From an uncultured Pelagibacteraceae bacterium (GTDB lineage Bacteria > Pseudomonadota > Alphaproteobacteria > Pelagibacterales > Pelagibacteraceae): 58,259 nucleotides of DNA. This document shows, one piece after another, positions 27,463-37,224 of this stretch (positions are counted from its first letter, which is position 1; each line of letters opens with the position of its first letter). Under the pieces are notes generated by a model. That model was not told the origin of the DNA, made no database searches, and saw only the letters and a program-made list of their open reading frames with translations. The position numbers and the translations under genes were made by a program. The stretch lies in contig CACGVB010000006.1 in NCBI GenBank assembly GCA_902576395.1, positions 1 to 58,259 of the forward strand, given 5' to 3'.

Positions 27463-28474
27463 TATTTTATACCCAATCTGTCTTTGATAGTGTTAGATGC
27501 TGTTGTAAATTCAAATCTGTATTTTTCGTTAGGTCTTGCATATTTAAAACAACCCCTCGCAGCTAAGGCCCCTTCATGAAACCCTGAAAGTATTAGTTTA
27601 AGCTTTCCTGGATAGGCACAGATATCACCTATAGCAAATATACCTTTCTTATTCGTTTCAAAGTTTTCAGTGTTAACTGGAATTGTTTTTTTATCTAAAT
27701 TAAGGCCCCATTCAGCTATAGGACCAAGTTGCATTATCAAACCAAAGAAACCTAAAACATAATCAGCTTTAATTATTTTACTTTCACCTTTTTCACTTTT
27801 AATCTCTATTTCCTCTAAAGATCCATTTCCTTTGACATCTTTAATTGAGTACTTAGTAAATAAGTTAATAATATTTTTATCACTTAGCTCTTTAATTTTT
27901 TGAACACTTGCTGGAGCTCCTCTAAATTCATCTCTTCTATGAATTAGCGATACTTTAGAACTGTTAGATAATTCTATCGCCCAATCGAGCGCACTGTCTC
28001 CTCCACCAAATATTGCTACTGACTTATCTTTAAAAATTGTTTTATCTTTAATTGAATACAAGACTGATGTTCCATCAAATTTTTCTGCATTTTTTGTTGA
28101 AAACTTTCTTGGTTCGAATGATCCAACACCTCCAGCAATTACAACGTTTGGTGTTTGGAATTTTTTTCCACTAGTTGTTTTAACAATCCAATTATCATCT
28201 TTGTTTGTAAGTTCTTGAACTCTGTCATTTAAATGAAAGTTAAACTTAAAAGGTTTAATTTGCTCTATTAGATTGTTTGTAAGTTCTTCCCCAGTACACT
28301 CAGGTACTGCAGGAATATCATAAATTGGTTTATCTGGATAAAGTTCGATACATTGACCACCAACTTTATTTAAGTTATCAACTATTTCGCACTTCAATCC
28401 AATAATGCCAAGTTGATGTGCACAAAATAATCCTGTTGGACCTGCGCCAATTATAACAACATCAGTTTTAATCA

Positions 28475-28475
<1 letters not shown>
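27462..28475 (-). CDS. Ferredoxin--NADP reductase, thioredoxin-reductase-like type
   Basis: A 337-residue flavoprotein transferring electrons between ferredoxin and NADP(H). FAD loop VIIGAGPTGLFCAHQLG is at residue 6, followed by GGQCIELYPDKPIYDIPAVP, which is typical of the YumC-type ferredoxin reductases and lacks the redox CxxC of thioredoxin reductase. The NADP loop is FGGGDSALDWAIEL near residue 155, and FAIGDICAYPGKLKLI lies near the C-terminus. Its start overlaps the ferredoxin stop as TAATG, so the two partners are coupled. Confidence 0.92.
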
Positions 28476-28851
<376 letters not shown>

Positions 28852-28872
28852 ATATATCGTAACTAATTGTTA

Positions 28873-29637
28873 CTACGCTCTTCTTGTAGAGTTAGAAACT
28901 GCACAAGACCAGATAATTAAACCAAATGCGATTTTATTAACAAAGTCTGCTAAGTTATAGATAACGTTTAACGCGTTACCATCTATTCCACCTGTTAGGT
29001 AACCAAAAATGTAACCTAATGGGTAAATAGCCCAACCTACAGTAACAATCATTCTTAAAGCTCCAAATGCAGTTACTAAAGATTTATTTCCAGATTTAGC
29101 AGCAACTTTTCCTGCTTCTCCTGAAAAGATTTCATAAAGAATGTAAATCCATCCAGCCATACCGATTATGAAACCTAGTGTAGCGTTGATGAATCCAGCT
29201 TCTCCAAGATATCCACCTATTAACATAACTAGTGAACCAATTAAGATTCTCCAGAATATGTTTGTGTCAACTTTTCTTACTGCTGAAAGAATTAAGTAAA
29301 ATTCTACTAGCTGTAGTGGTACAGTAATTAACCAGTCAATGTATCTGTAAACAGTTGGAGTATCGCCTGTTTCGATCCAAACTGCTCTCATATACATATA
29401 GTGAATAAATGCTATACCTGTTACTAATCCAGCTACGTTTACTGATTTTCTCCATTGTGAACTGACGTTAGCCTGTTCCATAAAGAAAAACGCTGTAGCT
29501 GCTAACATACCCATTGATATTAACCAAAACGAAATACCTACGAAATCGTCTGTAGCTAAAAAGGCTGTTGCTGCGTTAGCTGCTGTAGTTGCTCCGAAAA
29601 GCACTGCCGCTAATGCTAACATTTTCATTGTCTTCAT
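28873..29637 (-). CDS. Proteorhodopsin, predicted blue-absorbing
   Basis: A light-driven proton pump with seven membrane helices and bound retinal. In the 254-residue form starting at 29637, the retinal lysine is Lys235 (DFVNKIAFGL), the proton acceptor Asp101 (YRYIDWLITVP) and donor Glu112 (LQLVEFYLIL), matching Asp97, Glu108 and Lys231 of the reference protein, with His79 as His75. The tuning position 105 is Gln (Gln109), the blue-absorbing form. A signal peptide ends near TTAANA. The ATG at 29637 is preferred over 29652 because a GAGGGAG ribosome site lies six bases before it. No retinal synthesis gene is adjacent. Confidence 0.98.
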   Translation of the reverse strand: MKTMKMLALAAVLFGATTAANAATAFLATDDFVGISFWLISMGMLAATAFFFMEQANVSSQWRKSVNVAGLVTGIAFIHYMYMRAVWIETGDTPTVYRYIDWLITVPLQLVEFYLILSAVRKVDTNIFWRILIGSLVMLIGGYLGEAGFINATLGFIIGMAGWIYILYEIFSGEAGKVAAKSGNKSLVTAFGALRMIVTVGWAIYPLGYIFGYLTGGIDGNALNVIYNLADFVNKIAFGLIIWSCAVSNSTRRA

Positions 29638-29643
29638 AAAAAA

Positions 29644-29650
29644 CTCCCTC
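29644..29650 (-). promoter_or_regulatory. Ribosome binding site that sets the proteorhodopsin start
   Basis: GAGGGAG on the minus strand lies six bases before the ATG at 29637. It overlaps the upstream ATG at 29652, which therefore cannot use it. Confidence 0.75.
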
Positions 29651-29668
29651 ATAGTTAGTTTTTTTTAT

Positions 29669-29686
29669 TAGTTTAAATTTAAACTA
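29669..29686. repeat. 18-base perfect palindrome in the proteorhodopsin leader
   Basis: TAGTTTAAATTTAAACTA reads the same on both strands. It lies 32 to 49 bases before the rhodopsin ATG, next to a stem CTAATC/GATTAG (29691-29696 with 29701-29706). It could be an operator or part of a structured leader. Confidence 0.55.
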
Positions 29687-29852
29687 CAGACTAATCTAAT
29701 GATTAGCCTAAAGTTAGGGTTAGATAGCAAAAAAATTTACTTTATTGAAGAGTTTTTGACCTCTAAAAAGTATTGATTTTACTTACTTTGTAAAATTAAA
29801 TACAACCTGTTACACAAAATCATTATAAAAGTGAGTCAAAAAACAAATCACT
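29687..29852. promoter_or_regulatory. Divergent control region between proteorhodopsin and prpE
   Basis: Part of the longest gene-free stretch of the window. It contains the stem above, a TTAGGGTTAG motif at 29714-29723 and, rightward, TATAAA at 29824-29829 as a possible -10 for prpE without a good -35. I found no riboswitch pattern. Confidence 0.35.
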
Positions 29853-31751
29853 ATGGAAAATAGTTTTAACAAAATTTATCAAGAATCTATTCAAAATCCC
29901 GAGGAATTTTGGAAAAATGTATCTGAAGATGTTTTCTGGTTTAAAAAACCTACTAAGATTTTGAACAAATCTAATCCTCCATTTTATAAATGGTTTGAAG
30001 ATGGCGTTACAAACACTTGCTACAATGCTATCGATGTTCATATTGATAATGGTAAAGGTAATAAGACTGCTTTAATCTACGACAGCCCTATAACTAAAAG
30101 CAAAGCTAAGTTTACATATATTGAATTAAGAGAAAAAATTTCAAAATTTGCTGGAGCACTAAATAATCAAGGTATTAAAAAAGGTGACAGAGTAATAATT
30201 TATATGCCTATGATACCTGAAGCCGTTATAGCGATGCTAGCTTGTGGAAGAATTGGCGCAATACACTCAGTTGTCTTTGGTGGATTTGCCTCAAATGAAT
30301 TAGCAAGCAGAATTGATGATAGTAAAGCAAAAATTTTAATTACTGCATCCTGTGGATTTGAACCCGGACGAACTGTTGAATATAGACCTTTAGTCGATGG
30401 AGCATTGAAACTTGCAAAACATAATGTTGAAAGAGTAATTTTCTTTCAAAGGAAAGATCACGAAGTAAAACTCAACTCTCCACTTGAAATCAGTTGGGAA
30501 GAGGCACTTGTTAATGCCAAAAATAAAGATTGTGTTGAAATTGGAGCAAATGATTTTGCTTACATTTTATATACATCTGGAACTACAGGAATCCCAAAAG
30601 GAATAGTTAGAGATGTTGGAGGTCATATAGTTGCTCTTAAATGGACAATGAAAAATATTTATAATGTTGATGAAAATGATGTGTGGTGGTCGGCAAGTGA
30701 TATTGGTTGGATAGTAGGACATTCATATATTGTTTATGCTCCATTGTTCAAAGGGTGTACTACAGTTTTATTTGAAGGAAAACCAGTTGGAACTCCTGAT
30801 GCGGGGGTATTTTGGAGAATAATTTCAGAGTATAAAATTAAATCTTTGTTTACAGCTCCAACAGCATTTAGAGCTATTAAAAAAGAAGACCCTGATGGAA
30901 AATTTTTTTCAAAGTATGACTTAAGTTCATTCGAATCTTTATTCCTTGCCGGAGAAAGAGCTGATCCAGATACAATAAAATGGGCTGAAAATCTTTTAAA
31001 TGTTCCCGTCATAGATCACTGGTGGCAAACTGAAACTAGTTGGGCAATAAGTTCAAATTGTACTGGGATAGAAATGCAAAAAACTAAGTATGGTTCAGCA
31101 TGTAAAGCAGTTCCAGGTTATAATGTAAAAATAATTAAACCAGATCATTCAATTGCTGAACCTAATGAGATGGGTGATATAGTTGTTAAATTACCTTTGC
31201 CACCAGGTACTTTTCCCACTCTTTGGAATGCTGATAAGAGATATGAAGAAAATTATATGACCAACTATAAAGGTTATTATCAAACTTATGATGCAGGACA
31301 CATTGATGAAGATGGATATATTTGGATTATGTCACGGACAGATGACATTATTAATGTTGCTGGTCATAGATTATCGACAGGCGCGATTGAGGAAGTATTA
31401 TCTGAACATCAATCAGTTGCTGAGTGTGCTGTTCTTGGAATTTCGGACAAATTAAAAGGACAATTACCTATTGGTTTAGTTGTATTAAAATCTGGTGTTA
31501 AAAAAGAAAATGAAACTATCTCAAAAGAATGTATTCAAATGGTTAGAGATAGAATTGGACCAGTAGCTGCATTTAAAGTTGTTATAATTATTAAAAGATT
31601 ACCTAAAACAAGGTCAGGAAAAATATTGAGAGGAACTATTCGAAAAATTGCTGATAAGGAAGATTATAAAACGCCAGCAACAATCGATGATCCAGCAATT
31701 TTAGAAGAGATTACTCAAAGTTTAATAGAAAATAAAATTCTTAACAAATAA
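29853..31751 (+). CDS. prpE: Propionyl-CoA synthetase (propionate--CoA ligase)
   Basis: Activates propionate, and possibly acetate, with ATP and CoA through an acyl-adenylate. The 632-residue protein resembles PrpE/ACSS3 more than acetyl-CoA synthetase: EFWKNVSEDVFWFKKPTKIL at the N-terminus, AMP-binding loop YTSGTTGIPKGIVRDVGGH near residue 238, WWQTETSWAI near residue 390 and the acetylation-site lysine in LPKTRSGKILRG near residue 595. It stands alone, divergent from proteorhodopsin. Substrate range is inferred from family resemblance. Confidence 0.9.
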   Translation: MENSFNKIYQESIQNPEEFWKNVSEDVFWFKKPTKILNKSNPPFYKWFEDGVTNTCYNAIDVHIDNGKGNKTALIYDSPITKSKAKFTYIELREKISKFAGALNNQGIKKGDRVIIYMPMIPEAVIAMLACGRIGAIHSVVFGGFASNELASRIDDSKAKILITASCGFEPGRTVEYRPLVDGALKLAKHNVERVIFFQRKDHEVKLNSPLEISWEEALVNAKNKDCVEIGANDFAYILYTSGTTGIPKGIVRDVGGHIVALKWTMKNIYNVDENDVWWSASDIGWIVGHSYIVYAPLFKGCTTVLFEGKPVGTPDAGVFWRIISEYKIKSLFTAPTAFRAIKKEDPDGKFFSKYDLSSFESLFLAGERADPDTIKWAENLLNVPVIDHWWQTETSWAISSNCTGIEMQKTKYGSACKAVPGYNVKIIKPDHSIAEPNEMGDIVVKLPLPPGTFPTLWNADKRYEENYMTNYKGYYQTYDAGHIDEDGYIWIMSRTDDIINVAGHRLSTGAIEEVLSEHQSVAECAVLGISDKLKGQLPIGLVVLKSGVKKENETISKECIQMVRDRIGPVAAFKVVIIIKRLPKTRSGKILRGTIRKIADKEDYKTPATIDDPAILEEITQSLIENKILNK

Positions 31752-31757
31752 ATTAGA

Positions 31758-33068
31758 TTAATTATCAAACTTGATGGGCTTACCTGATGCTTTTCCTAGT
31801 ATTTTGCCATCTTTCATTTTAATCTCTCCATTTACGATTGTATAAACTGGGGTTCCCATAAATTTATATCCATCGAAAGGTGACCATCCACACTTACTCT
31901 CTATTTTTTCATTTTTGATTTCGATAATTTTTTTCATATCCACAATTGTAAAATCTGCATCATAATTTTCCTTGATATATCCCTTACCTATAATTCCAAA
32001 AATTTTTGCTGGATTTTCACAGACGAGATTCATAAGCTGAATTAAAGTTAGTTTTCCATCATTTACATGATTTAGCATCACAGGTAATAAAGTTTGAACT
32101 CCAGGCATCCCTGATGGAGTATCCGGATATTCTTTGTCTTTATTTACTCTAAGATGAGGAGCGTGATCTGAACCGATAGTATCATTATAATTATTTCTTA
32201 CTGCATACCACAGCCTATCGTAATGACTTTTTTCTCTAATAGGTGGGTTCATCTGGGCATAGGTTCCAAGTTTATCGTAACAATCTGGAGCAAACATTGT
32301 TAAATGCTGTGGAGTTATTTCAAAAGTTATGTCTCCCTTATTCTGAGATAAAAAATCAATCTCCTGTTTTGTTGTAATATGCAAAATATGAGCTTTTTTA
32401 CCTAATCTTTTTGCAATTTTAACAATCTTTCTGGTAGATGAAATTGCACATTCTTCATCTCTCCATATTGGATGAGAATGAACATTGCCTTTTTCTCTTA
32501 ATTTCTTTCTTAAATTTAAAATATCTTCATCTTCTGAGTGAACTGCAACAATTTTAGATGTACTTTCAAATACTTTTTCAATGTCTTCTTCTTTATGAAC
32601 CAATAAAGTTCCCGTAGACGAGCCTGCAAATAATTTTACTCCACAACATCCGTCTAAACCTTTAAGATCAGCTAATTCGCTTTGGTTAGTTGGAGTTGCT
32701 CCAAAATAAAATGCATGATTACAAAACATTCTATTTTTTGCTAAATCTATTTTTCTTTGAAATTCTGCTTTGTTTGTAGTTGCAGGGTTAGTATTTGGCA
32801 TTTCAAAAACTGAAGTTATACCCCCAACAATTGCTGCTCTACTTCCAGAAGCTAAATCCTCAGTGTCTGTTGAGCCCGGTTCTCTAAAATGTGTCTGAGT
32901 GTCAATACAACCAGGAAGAACAGTAAGTGCAGTTGCATCAATTGATTGACTTGAATCCTCATCCAACTTACCAATTTTTACAATTTTGCTGTTTTGAATA
33001 CCTATATCAACATCTTTAAGATCTTTATCAATATAACATTTTCCATTTTTAATTATTAGGTCTAACAT
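31758..33068 (-). CDS. pyrC: Dihydroorotase-like amidohydrolase with altered metal motif
   Basis: A 436-residue cyclic amidohydrolase of the class I dihydroorotase/allantoinase family; dihydroorotase closes carbamoyl-aspartate to dihydroorotate in pyrimidine synthesis. Blocks: DTQTHFREPGSTDTEDL near residue 56, FEMPNTNPATT, CGVKLFAGSSTGTLL, VAVHSEDE, AHILHITT and IGSDHAPH. The first metal motif, normally His-x-His, reads Gln58-Thr-His60. The Lys, two His and Asp of the remaining site are kept. It may be a genuine dihydroorotase variant or an enzyme with another ring substrate. It is divergent from ygfZ. Confidence 0.82.
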   Translation of the reverse strand: MLDLIIKNGKCYIDKDLKDVDIGIQNSKIVKIGKLDEDSSQSIDATALTVLPGCIDTQTHFREPGSTDTEDLASGSRAAIVGGITSVFEMPNTNPATTNKAEFQRKIDLAKNRMFCNHAFYFGATPTNQSELADLKGLDGCCGVKLFAGSSTGTLLVHKEEDIEKVFESTSKIVAVHSEDEDILNLRKKLREKGNVHSHPIWRDEECAISSTRKIVKIAKRLGKKAHILHITTKQEIDFLSQNKGDITFEITPQHLTMFAPDCYDKLGTYAQMNPPIREKSHYDRLWYAVRNNYNDTIGSDHAPHLRVNKDKEYPDTPSGMPGVQTLLPVMLNHVNDGKLTLIQLMNLVCENPAKIFGIIGKGYIKENYDADFTIVDMKKIIEIKNEKIESKCGWSPFDGYKFMGTPVYTIVNGEIKMKDGKILGKASGKPIKFDN

Positions 33069-33110
33069 TTTTAAAAAGACTACTTATATCATTCGTTATA
33101 GTATTACAAT

Positions 33111-33992
33111 ATGAATAGAGATAATATTTACATCCTAGAGGATAGAGGTCTTCTTTATATTAACGGAGATGATGCTAAAGAATTTTTACAAAATATAATT
33201 ACAAACAATATTGAAAATGTATCAGATGATAGAAGTTGTTTCTCAGCTCTCCTATCCCCACAAGGCAAATATCTTTACGATTTTATAATTATTAAACATA
33301 AATCAGGATATTTTTTGGATTGTGAAAAGAAAATTATTGAAAATTTATATAAACAGTTAAATTTATACAAGCTTAGATCTAAAGTAGAAATTTTAAATCT
33401 AAGTAATGAGTTTGTTGTTGCAAATTTAACAAAGGAAAAATTTCTAGAATTAGAAAATTCTAAAGATGAGATGGGTTTTACTATAAAATTTAGAGAAGAT
33501 CCTATTCTTTTAGATCCAAGGACTGATAAATTAGGAGCTAGATTAGTGATTAATTTAGAAAAATTATATCTTTCTATAAAAAAATTGGGATTAAAAGTTT
33601 CTGATATTAATGAATATTATAATTATAGTCATGAATTAGGAATTGCTCAAATTGATACAAATAATCTGCAAGATAGAATATTTGGAATTGAATGTAATTT
33701 TGAAGAACTAAATGCAATTGATTTTAGAAAAGGATGTTATGTAGGGCAAGAAAATACTGCTAGAATAAAACTTAAAAATAAACTTAATAAAAGACTATTC
33801 GCAATTAAAGTTTTAGATGGAGAGATCAATAGTGATGAAATTACTTCTGAAAATAAAAATTGTGGAAAGTTATTGATCAATAATAATAATCCATTTGCTT
33901 TACTTAAACTAGAAGATAAAAGCTTTAATTTTGATAAAAATCTAAAGTGTGGAGATGCAAAAATAAAAGTGTTAAAACCAAACTGGATATAA
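33111..33992 (+). CDS. ygfZ: Folate-binding protein YgfZ (GcvT-like)
   Basis: A 293-residue protein of the YgfZ family, which uses tetrahydrofolate to support assembly or repair of certain iron-sulfur enzymes. The signature RKGCYVGQENTAR, with its conserved cysteine, lies near residue 205. The N-terminal LLYINGDDAKEFLQNIITN is typical. It shares a 42-base divergent spacer with the dihydroorotase-like gene and ends two bases before the convergent MazG-like gene. Confidence 0.93.
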   Translation: MNRDNIYILEDRGLLYINGDDAKEFLQNIITNNIENVSDDRSCFSALLSPQGKYLYDFIIIKHKSGYFLDCEKKIIENLYKQLNLYKLRSKVEILNLSNEFVVANLTKEKFLELENSKDEMGFTIKFREDPILLDPRTDKLGARLVINLEKLYLSIKKLGLKVSDINEYYNYSHELGIAQIDTNNLQDRIFGIECNFEELNAIDFRKGCYVGQENTARIKLKNKLNKRLFAIKVLDGEINSDEITSENKNCGKLLINNNNPFALLKLEDKSFNFDKNLKCGDAKIKVLKPNWI

Positions 33993-33993
33993 A

Positions 33994-34365
33994 TTATTTA
34001 ATAAATTTTGATAAGTCTGGTTTGAAATAGTCTGGTCCCTTCATAACTTTTCCAAACTCATTATATATTGGTTTGCCATCTTTTCCCAATTTACTCATAT
34101 TAGATTTTTGAACTTCATCAAAACACTTATCTAAATTAATACCAAAAGCATGTCCTGCACCGTATGTGACATACAAAATATCTGTAAGTGCATCTGCAAC
34201 CTCGGTTAAATTTTTTTCTAATATAGCCTTCTTTAATTCATCTAACTCCTCATTGATCAATGATATCCTAAGCGAATTTATTTTATCTGTACTTAGACTT
34301 GATGAATCTTTTACATCTTGATTAAAAGTTTTCATGAATATTCCAACCTTTTCAAAATTTGTCAT
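33994..34365 (-). CDS. MazG-like / phosphoribosyl-ATP pyrophosphohydrolase-like protein
   Basis: A 123-residue all-helical NTP pyrophosphohydrolase-like protein. The E-E-x2-E and E-x2-D metal motifs appear as LINEELDELKKAI near residue 37 and EVADALTDILYVTYG near residue 56, followed by a GKDGKPIYNEFGKVMKGPDY tail. Such enzymes hydrolyse nucleoside triphosphates, often damaged ones; HisE activity is less likely because of the tail. Substrate unknown. It is divergent from fumC. Confidence 0.82.
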   Translation of the reverse strand: MTNFEKVGIFMKTFNQDVKDSSSLSTDKINSLRISLINEELDELKKAILEKNLTEVADALTDILYVTYGAGHAFGINLDKCFDEVQKSNMSKLGKDGKPIYNEFGKVMKGPDYFKPDLSKFIK

Positions 34366-34432
34366 TTTACTCCTATATGATTTTATTATTTTTTAATGTA
34401 TAAGTGGTTAAATATACTCTCAAAATTTAAAT

Positions 34433-35821
34433 ATGAAATTCAGAAAAGAATATGACAGCATTGGTTCTATTAACGTGCCTGTGGATAAGTATTGGGGAGC
34501 ATCAACTCAAAGATCAAAAAAATACTTTGATATAGGAGACATATTGGTCAGACCAAAGTTAATAAAATCTATAGCTGTTATAAAAAAAGCGGCAGCTGTT
34601 ACGAATTATAAAAATAAGGATATTAGTTCAAAAGTTTATAGATCAATTGTACGAGCTTCTAATGAAGTTATCGCAGGAAAATTAGATAATCATTTCCCTC
34701 TTAAAGTTTGGCAAACTGGTTCTGGCACTCAAACAAATATGAATGTGAATGAAGTTATTTCAAATAGAGCCATTGAAATGCTTAAAGGGAAAATGGGTAC
34801 AAAAAAACCTGTTCATCCAAATGATCATGTTAATAAATCTCAATCAACAAATGATGTATTTCCAACAGCAATGCATATTGCTATCGCTATAGAAACTAGA
34901 GAAAAACTATTACCAAGCTTAATATTGTTAAATAAGGAATTAAAAAAAAAAGTAAGAGAATTTAAAAAAATAATTAAAATAGGGAGAACGCATTTACAAG
35001 ATGCAACTCCTATATCATTAGGTCAAGAATTCTCTGGCTACCAATCTCAATTAGAAGAATGCATTAAAAGAATTAAAGTTTCACTAAATGAAGTTTATTA
35101 TTTAGCACAAGGTGGCACAGCGGTAGGTACAGGTATTAATACCAAAAAAAATTTTGATAAGAAAATAGTAAATGAAATAAAAAAAATAACTAAGTTACCT
35201 TTTAAGCCAGCTAAAAATAAGTTTGCTGCACTTGCTGCTCATGATGTAATAGTAAATTATTCAGGTACATTAAATACAACTGCAGTATGTTTAATGAAAA
35301 TAGCAAATGATATTAGATTTTTAGGTTCTGGACCGAGAGCTGGATATGGAGAGTTGATATTGCCAGAGAATGAACCTGGATCATCAATTATGCCTGGTAA
35401 AGTAAATCCAACTCAATGTGAGGCTGTGACAATGGTATGTGTGAAAGTAATTGGTAACCATAATGGAATTACAATGGCTGGTTCACATGGTCACTTTGAA
35501 CTTAATGTTTTCAAACCTTTAATAATTCATAATGTACTTCAATCAATCCAAATTCTCTCAGATAGTACAAAAAGCTTTGCAAAATATTGTATCGCTGGAC
35601 TGAAAGCTGACAAAAATAGAATTAAACACTTGTTGGATAACTCTTTAATGCTGGTAACTGCCTTATCTCCAAGGATTGGCTATGATAATGCTGCAAAGAT
35701 TGCTAAGAATGCATTAAAAAATAAAACTACTCTAAAAGCTGAAGCACTAAAATCAGGGTTAATAAATGATAGAGAATATAATAAAATTGTTGATCCTAAT
35801 AAAATGATAAAACCAGACTAA
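34433..35821 (+). CDS. fumC: Fumarate hydratase class II
   Basis: Iron-free fumarase, interconverting fumarate and malate in the TCA cycle. The 462-residue protein has [12 protein letters not shown] near residue 21, [15 protein letters not shown], the catalytic His in RTHLQDATP, and the mobile loop [15 protein letters not shown] near residue 320. The use of the iron-free class suits an iron-poor ocean, an inference. Its stop overlaps the stop of the convergent AsmA-like gene by four bases. Confidence 0.97.
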   Translation: MKFRKEYDSIGSINVPVDKYWGASTQRSKKYFDIGDILVRPKLIKSIAVIKKAAAVTNYKNKDISSKVYRSIVRASNEVIAGKLDNHFPLKVWQTGSGTQTNMNVNEVISNRAIEMLKGKMGTKKPVHPNDHVNKSQSTNDVFPTAMHIAIAIETREKLLPSLILLNKELKKKVREFKKIIKIGRTHLQDATPISLGQEFSGYQSQLEECIKRIKVSLNEVYYLAQGGTAVGTGINTKKNFDKKIVNEIKKITKLPFKPAKNKFAALAAHDVIVNYSGTLNTTAVCLMKIANDIRFLGSGPRAGYGELILPENEPGSSIMPGKVNPTQCEAVTMVCVKVIGNHNGITMAGSHGHFELNVFKPLIIHNVLQSIQILSDSTKSFAKYCIAGLKADKNRIKHLLDNSLMLVTALSPRIGYDNAAKIAKNALKNKTTLKAEALKSGLINDREYNKIVDPNKMIKPD

Positions 35822-37191
35822 CTATTAATTATATTTTTAACTAAAGATTTAAGCTCTTGTGAATTTCTAATATTATATTTAGATTTACCATTTTTTTTGA
35901 CATACTTAACATCTTGATTAATTTTAATATCAAATATAGATACTAATCCAGTATTAATATTTTTTTCAATTTTAAAATTGATCACATTAATATTCTTAAC
36001 TTTATCTAATTTTACCTGAAATTTTTTAGCAAACTGATTTTTATTTTTTATTGATAAAGAATTTGATGAACTTAATATTGTATCACCATTTTCCTCACTA
36101 TATTTTATTTGAGTTTTAATTGACCCAATATCACCAATATTCAATAAAACATCCGTTAAATTGATAGTTTTTTGGCTTATATTTAAACTTACACTGCCAT
36201 TTCTTATAAGTTCATGCTCAATATTAGTTAAAAGGAATTTGATATCTCCATTAAAATTACCTAATAAATCAGGATTTAAATTCAAAATAGAAAATATTAA
36301 TTCATCAACCAAAAAATTTAAATTTTGTTTGTTCAATGTAATATTCGAATTGAGATAAAATGGTGATAGTTCTATTTTCGTGTCAATTTTAATGTTGTTA
36401 TTATTATCAGGTGAATTTAAACTAATTAAATTATTTTTAAGCTTATAATTTACTTCAATATTTTGATTTAAGAAATTTATAATTGCTGATCCTTTTAAGT
36501 CTTCACTATTATTATAATTTAATTGATTTTTTAATATAATATTAGGATCTTCAAAATTTACTTCTAATTGTGAATTCATTTGTGAATTATATTTTTTTTT
36601 CCATAACGATTTAAAATTTAAATCGAACAATTTTCCTTTGATATTTAATTTTTTGAAATTGTCTAGTTTAGAAGTAGTAAAATTAATTTTCTCTATTGGA
36701 GATATAATTAAGGTTTCATCATTATCATCTATGATGAATACTTTACTTTTTTTTATATAAAATGGTTTACTTTTACTAGTATTAAAATAATTTCTTAAAA
36801 TATTATATTCTTTTCGTGTTAATAAAAAATTAGTACTTTGTATCTCAAATTTTTCAAAATTAATTTTAGATTTTGGATATAAACTATTAGATAACAAAAA
36901 TATCTTAAGATTCTTAATATCTACCAACATGTCTTCATCATTATTTTCATTTATCAATAATGATGAATCGCTAATTAATAAATGAGGTTTTGGAAGTAAT
37001 TGATACTTTATGTCACCATTTATATTTAGGTTAATATCAAAATCAGAATAAAACTTACTTTCAATGATGTTTTCTATGCTTTTATAATTAAATAAAACTG
37101 GTATTGATAAATAAATGCCAAAAGTAAAAAACAATGCTATTAATAAGAAAATCCCTTTAATTAATATTGGTAGTTTCTTAATTTTATTCAT
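35818..37191 (-). CDS. AsmA-family membrane-anchored protein
   Basis: A 457-residue protein with one N-terminal membrane segment (about residues 8-32) and a large periplasmic part of repetitive beta strands. The opening [27 protein letters not shown], spelled here only by its key pattern of a helix then NINGDI, is typical of AsmA proteins, which are linked to outer membrane lipid transport. The extreme Asn/Ile/Lys content makes homology hard to judge. It is a single gene, divergent from uvrD with a 33-base spacer. Confidence 0.72.
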   Translation of the reverse strand: MNKIKKLPILIKGIFLLIALFFTFGIYLSIPVLFNYKSIENIIESKFYSDFDINLNINGDIKYQLLPKPHLLISDSSLLINENNDEDMLVDIKNLKIFLLSNSLYPKSKINFEKFEIQSTNFLLTRKEYNILRNYFNTSKSKPFYIKKSKVFIIDDNDETLIISPIEKINFTTSKLDNFKKLNIKGKLFDLNFKSLWKKKYNSQMNSQLEVNFEDPNIILKNQLNYNNSEDLKGSAIINFLNQNIEVNYKLKNNLISLNSPDNNNNIKIDTKIELSPFYLNSNITLNKQNLNFLVDELIFSILNLNPDLLGNFNGDIKFLLTNIEHELIRNGSVSLNISQKTINLTDVLLNIGDIGSIKTQIKYSEENGDTILSSSNSLSIKNKNQFAKKFQVKLDKVKNINVINFKIEKNINTGLVSIFDIKINQDVKYVKKNGKSKYNIRNSQELKSLVKNIINS

Positions 37192-37224
37192 TAATTTAAT
37201 ATCGCCTAAATTAAAAAAAAATAA

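Noticed and set aside
29714..29723. TTAGGGTTAG, resembling a telomere repeat
   Set aside because: Only one and a half copies; no array. Treated as part of the rhodopsin leader.
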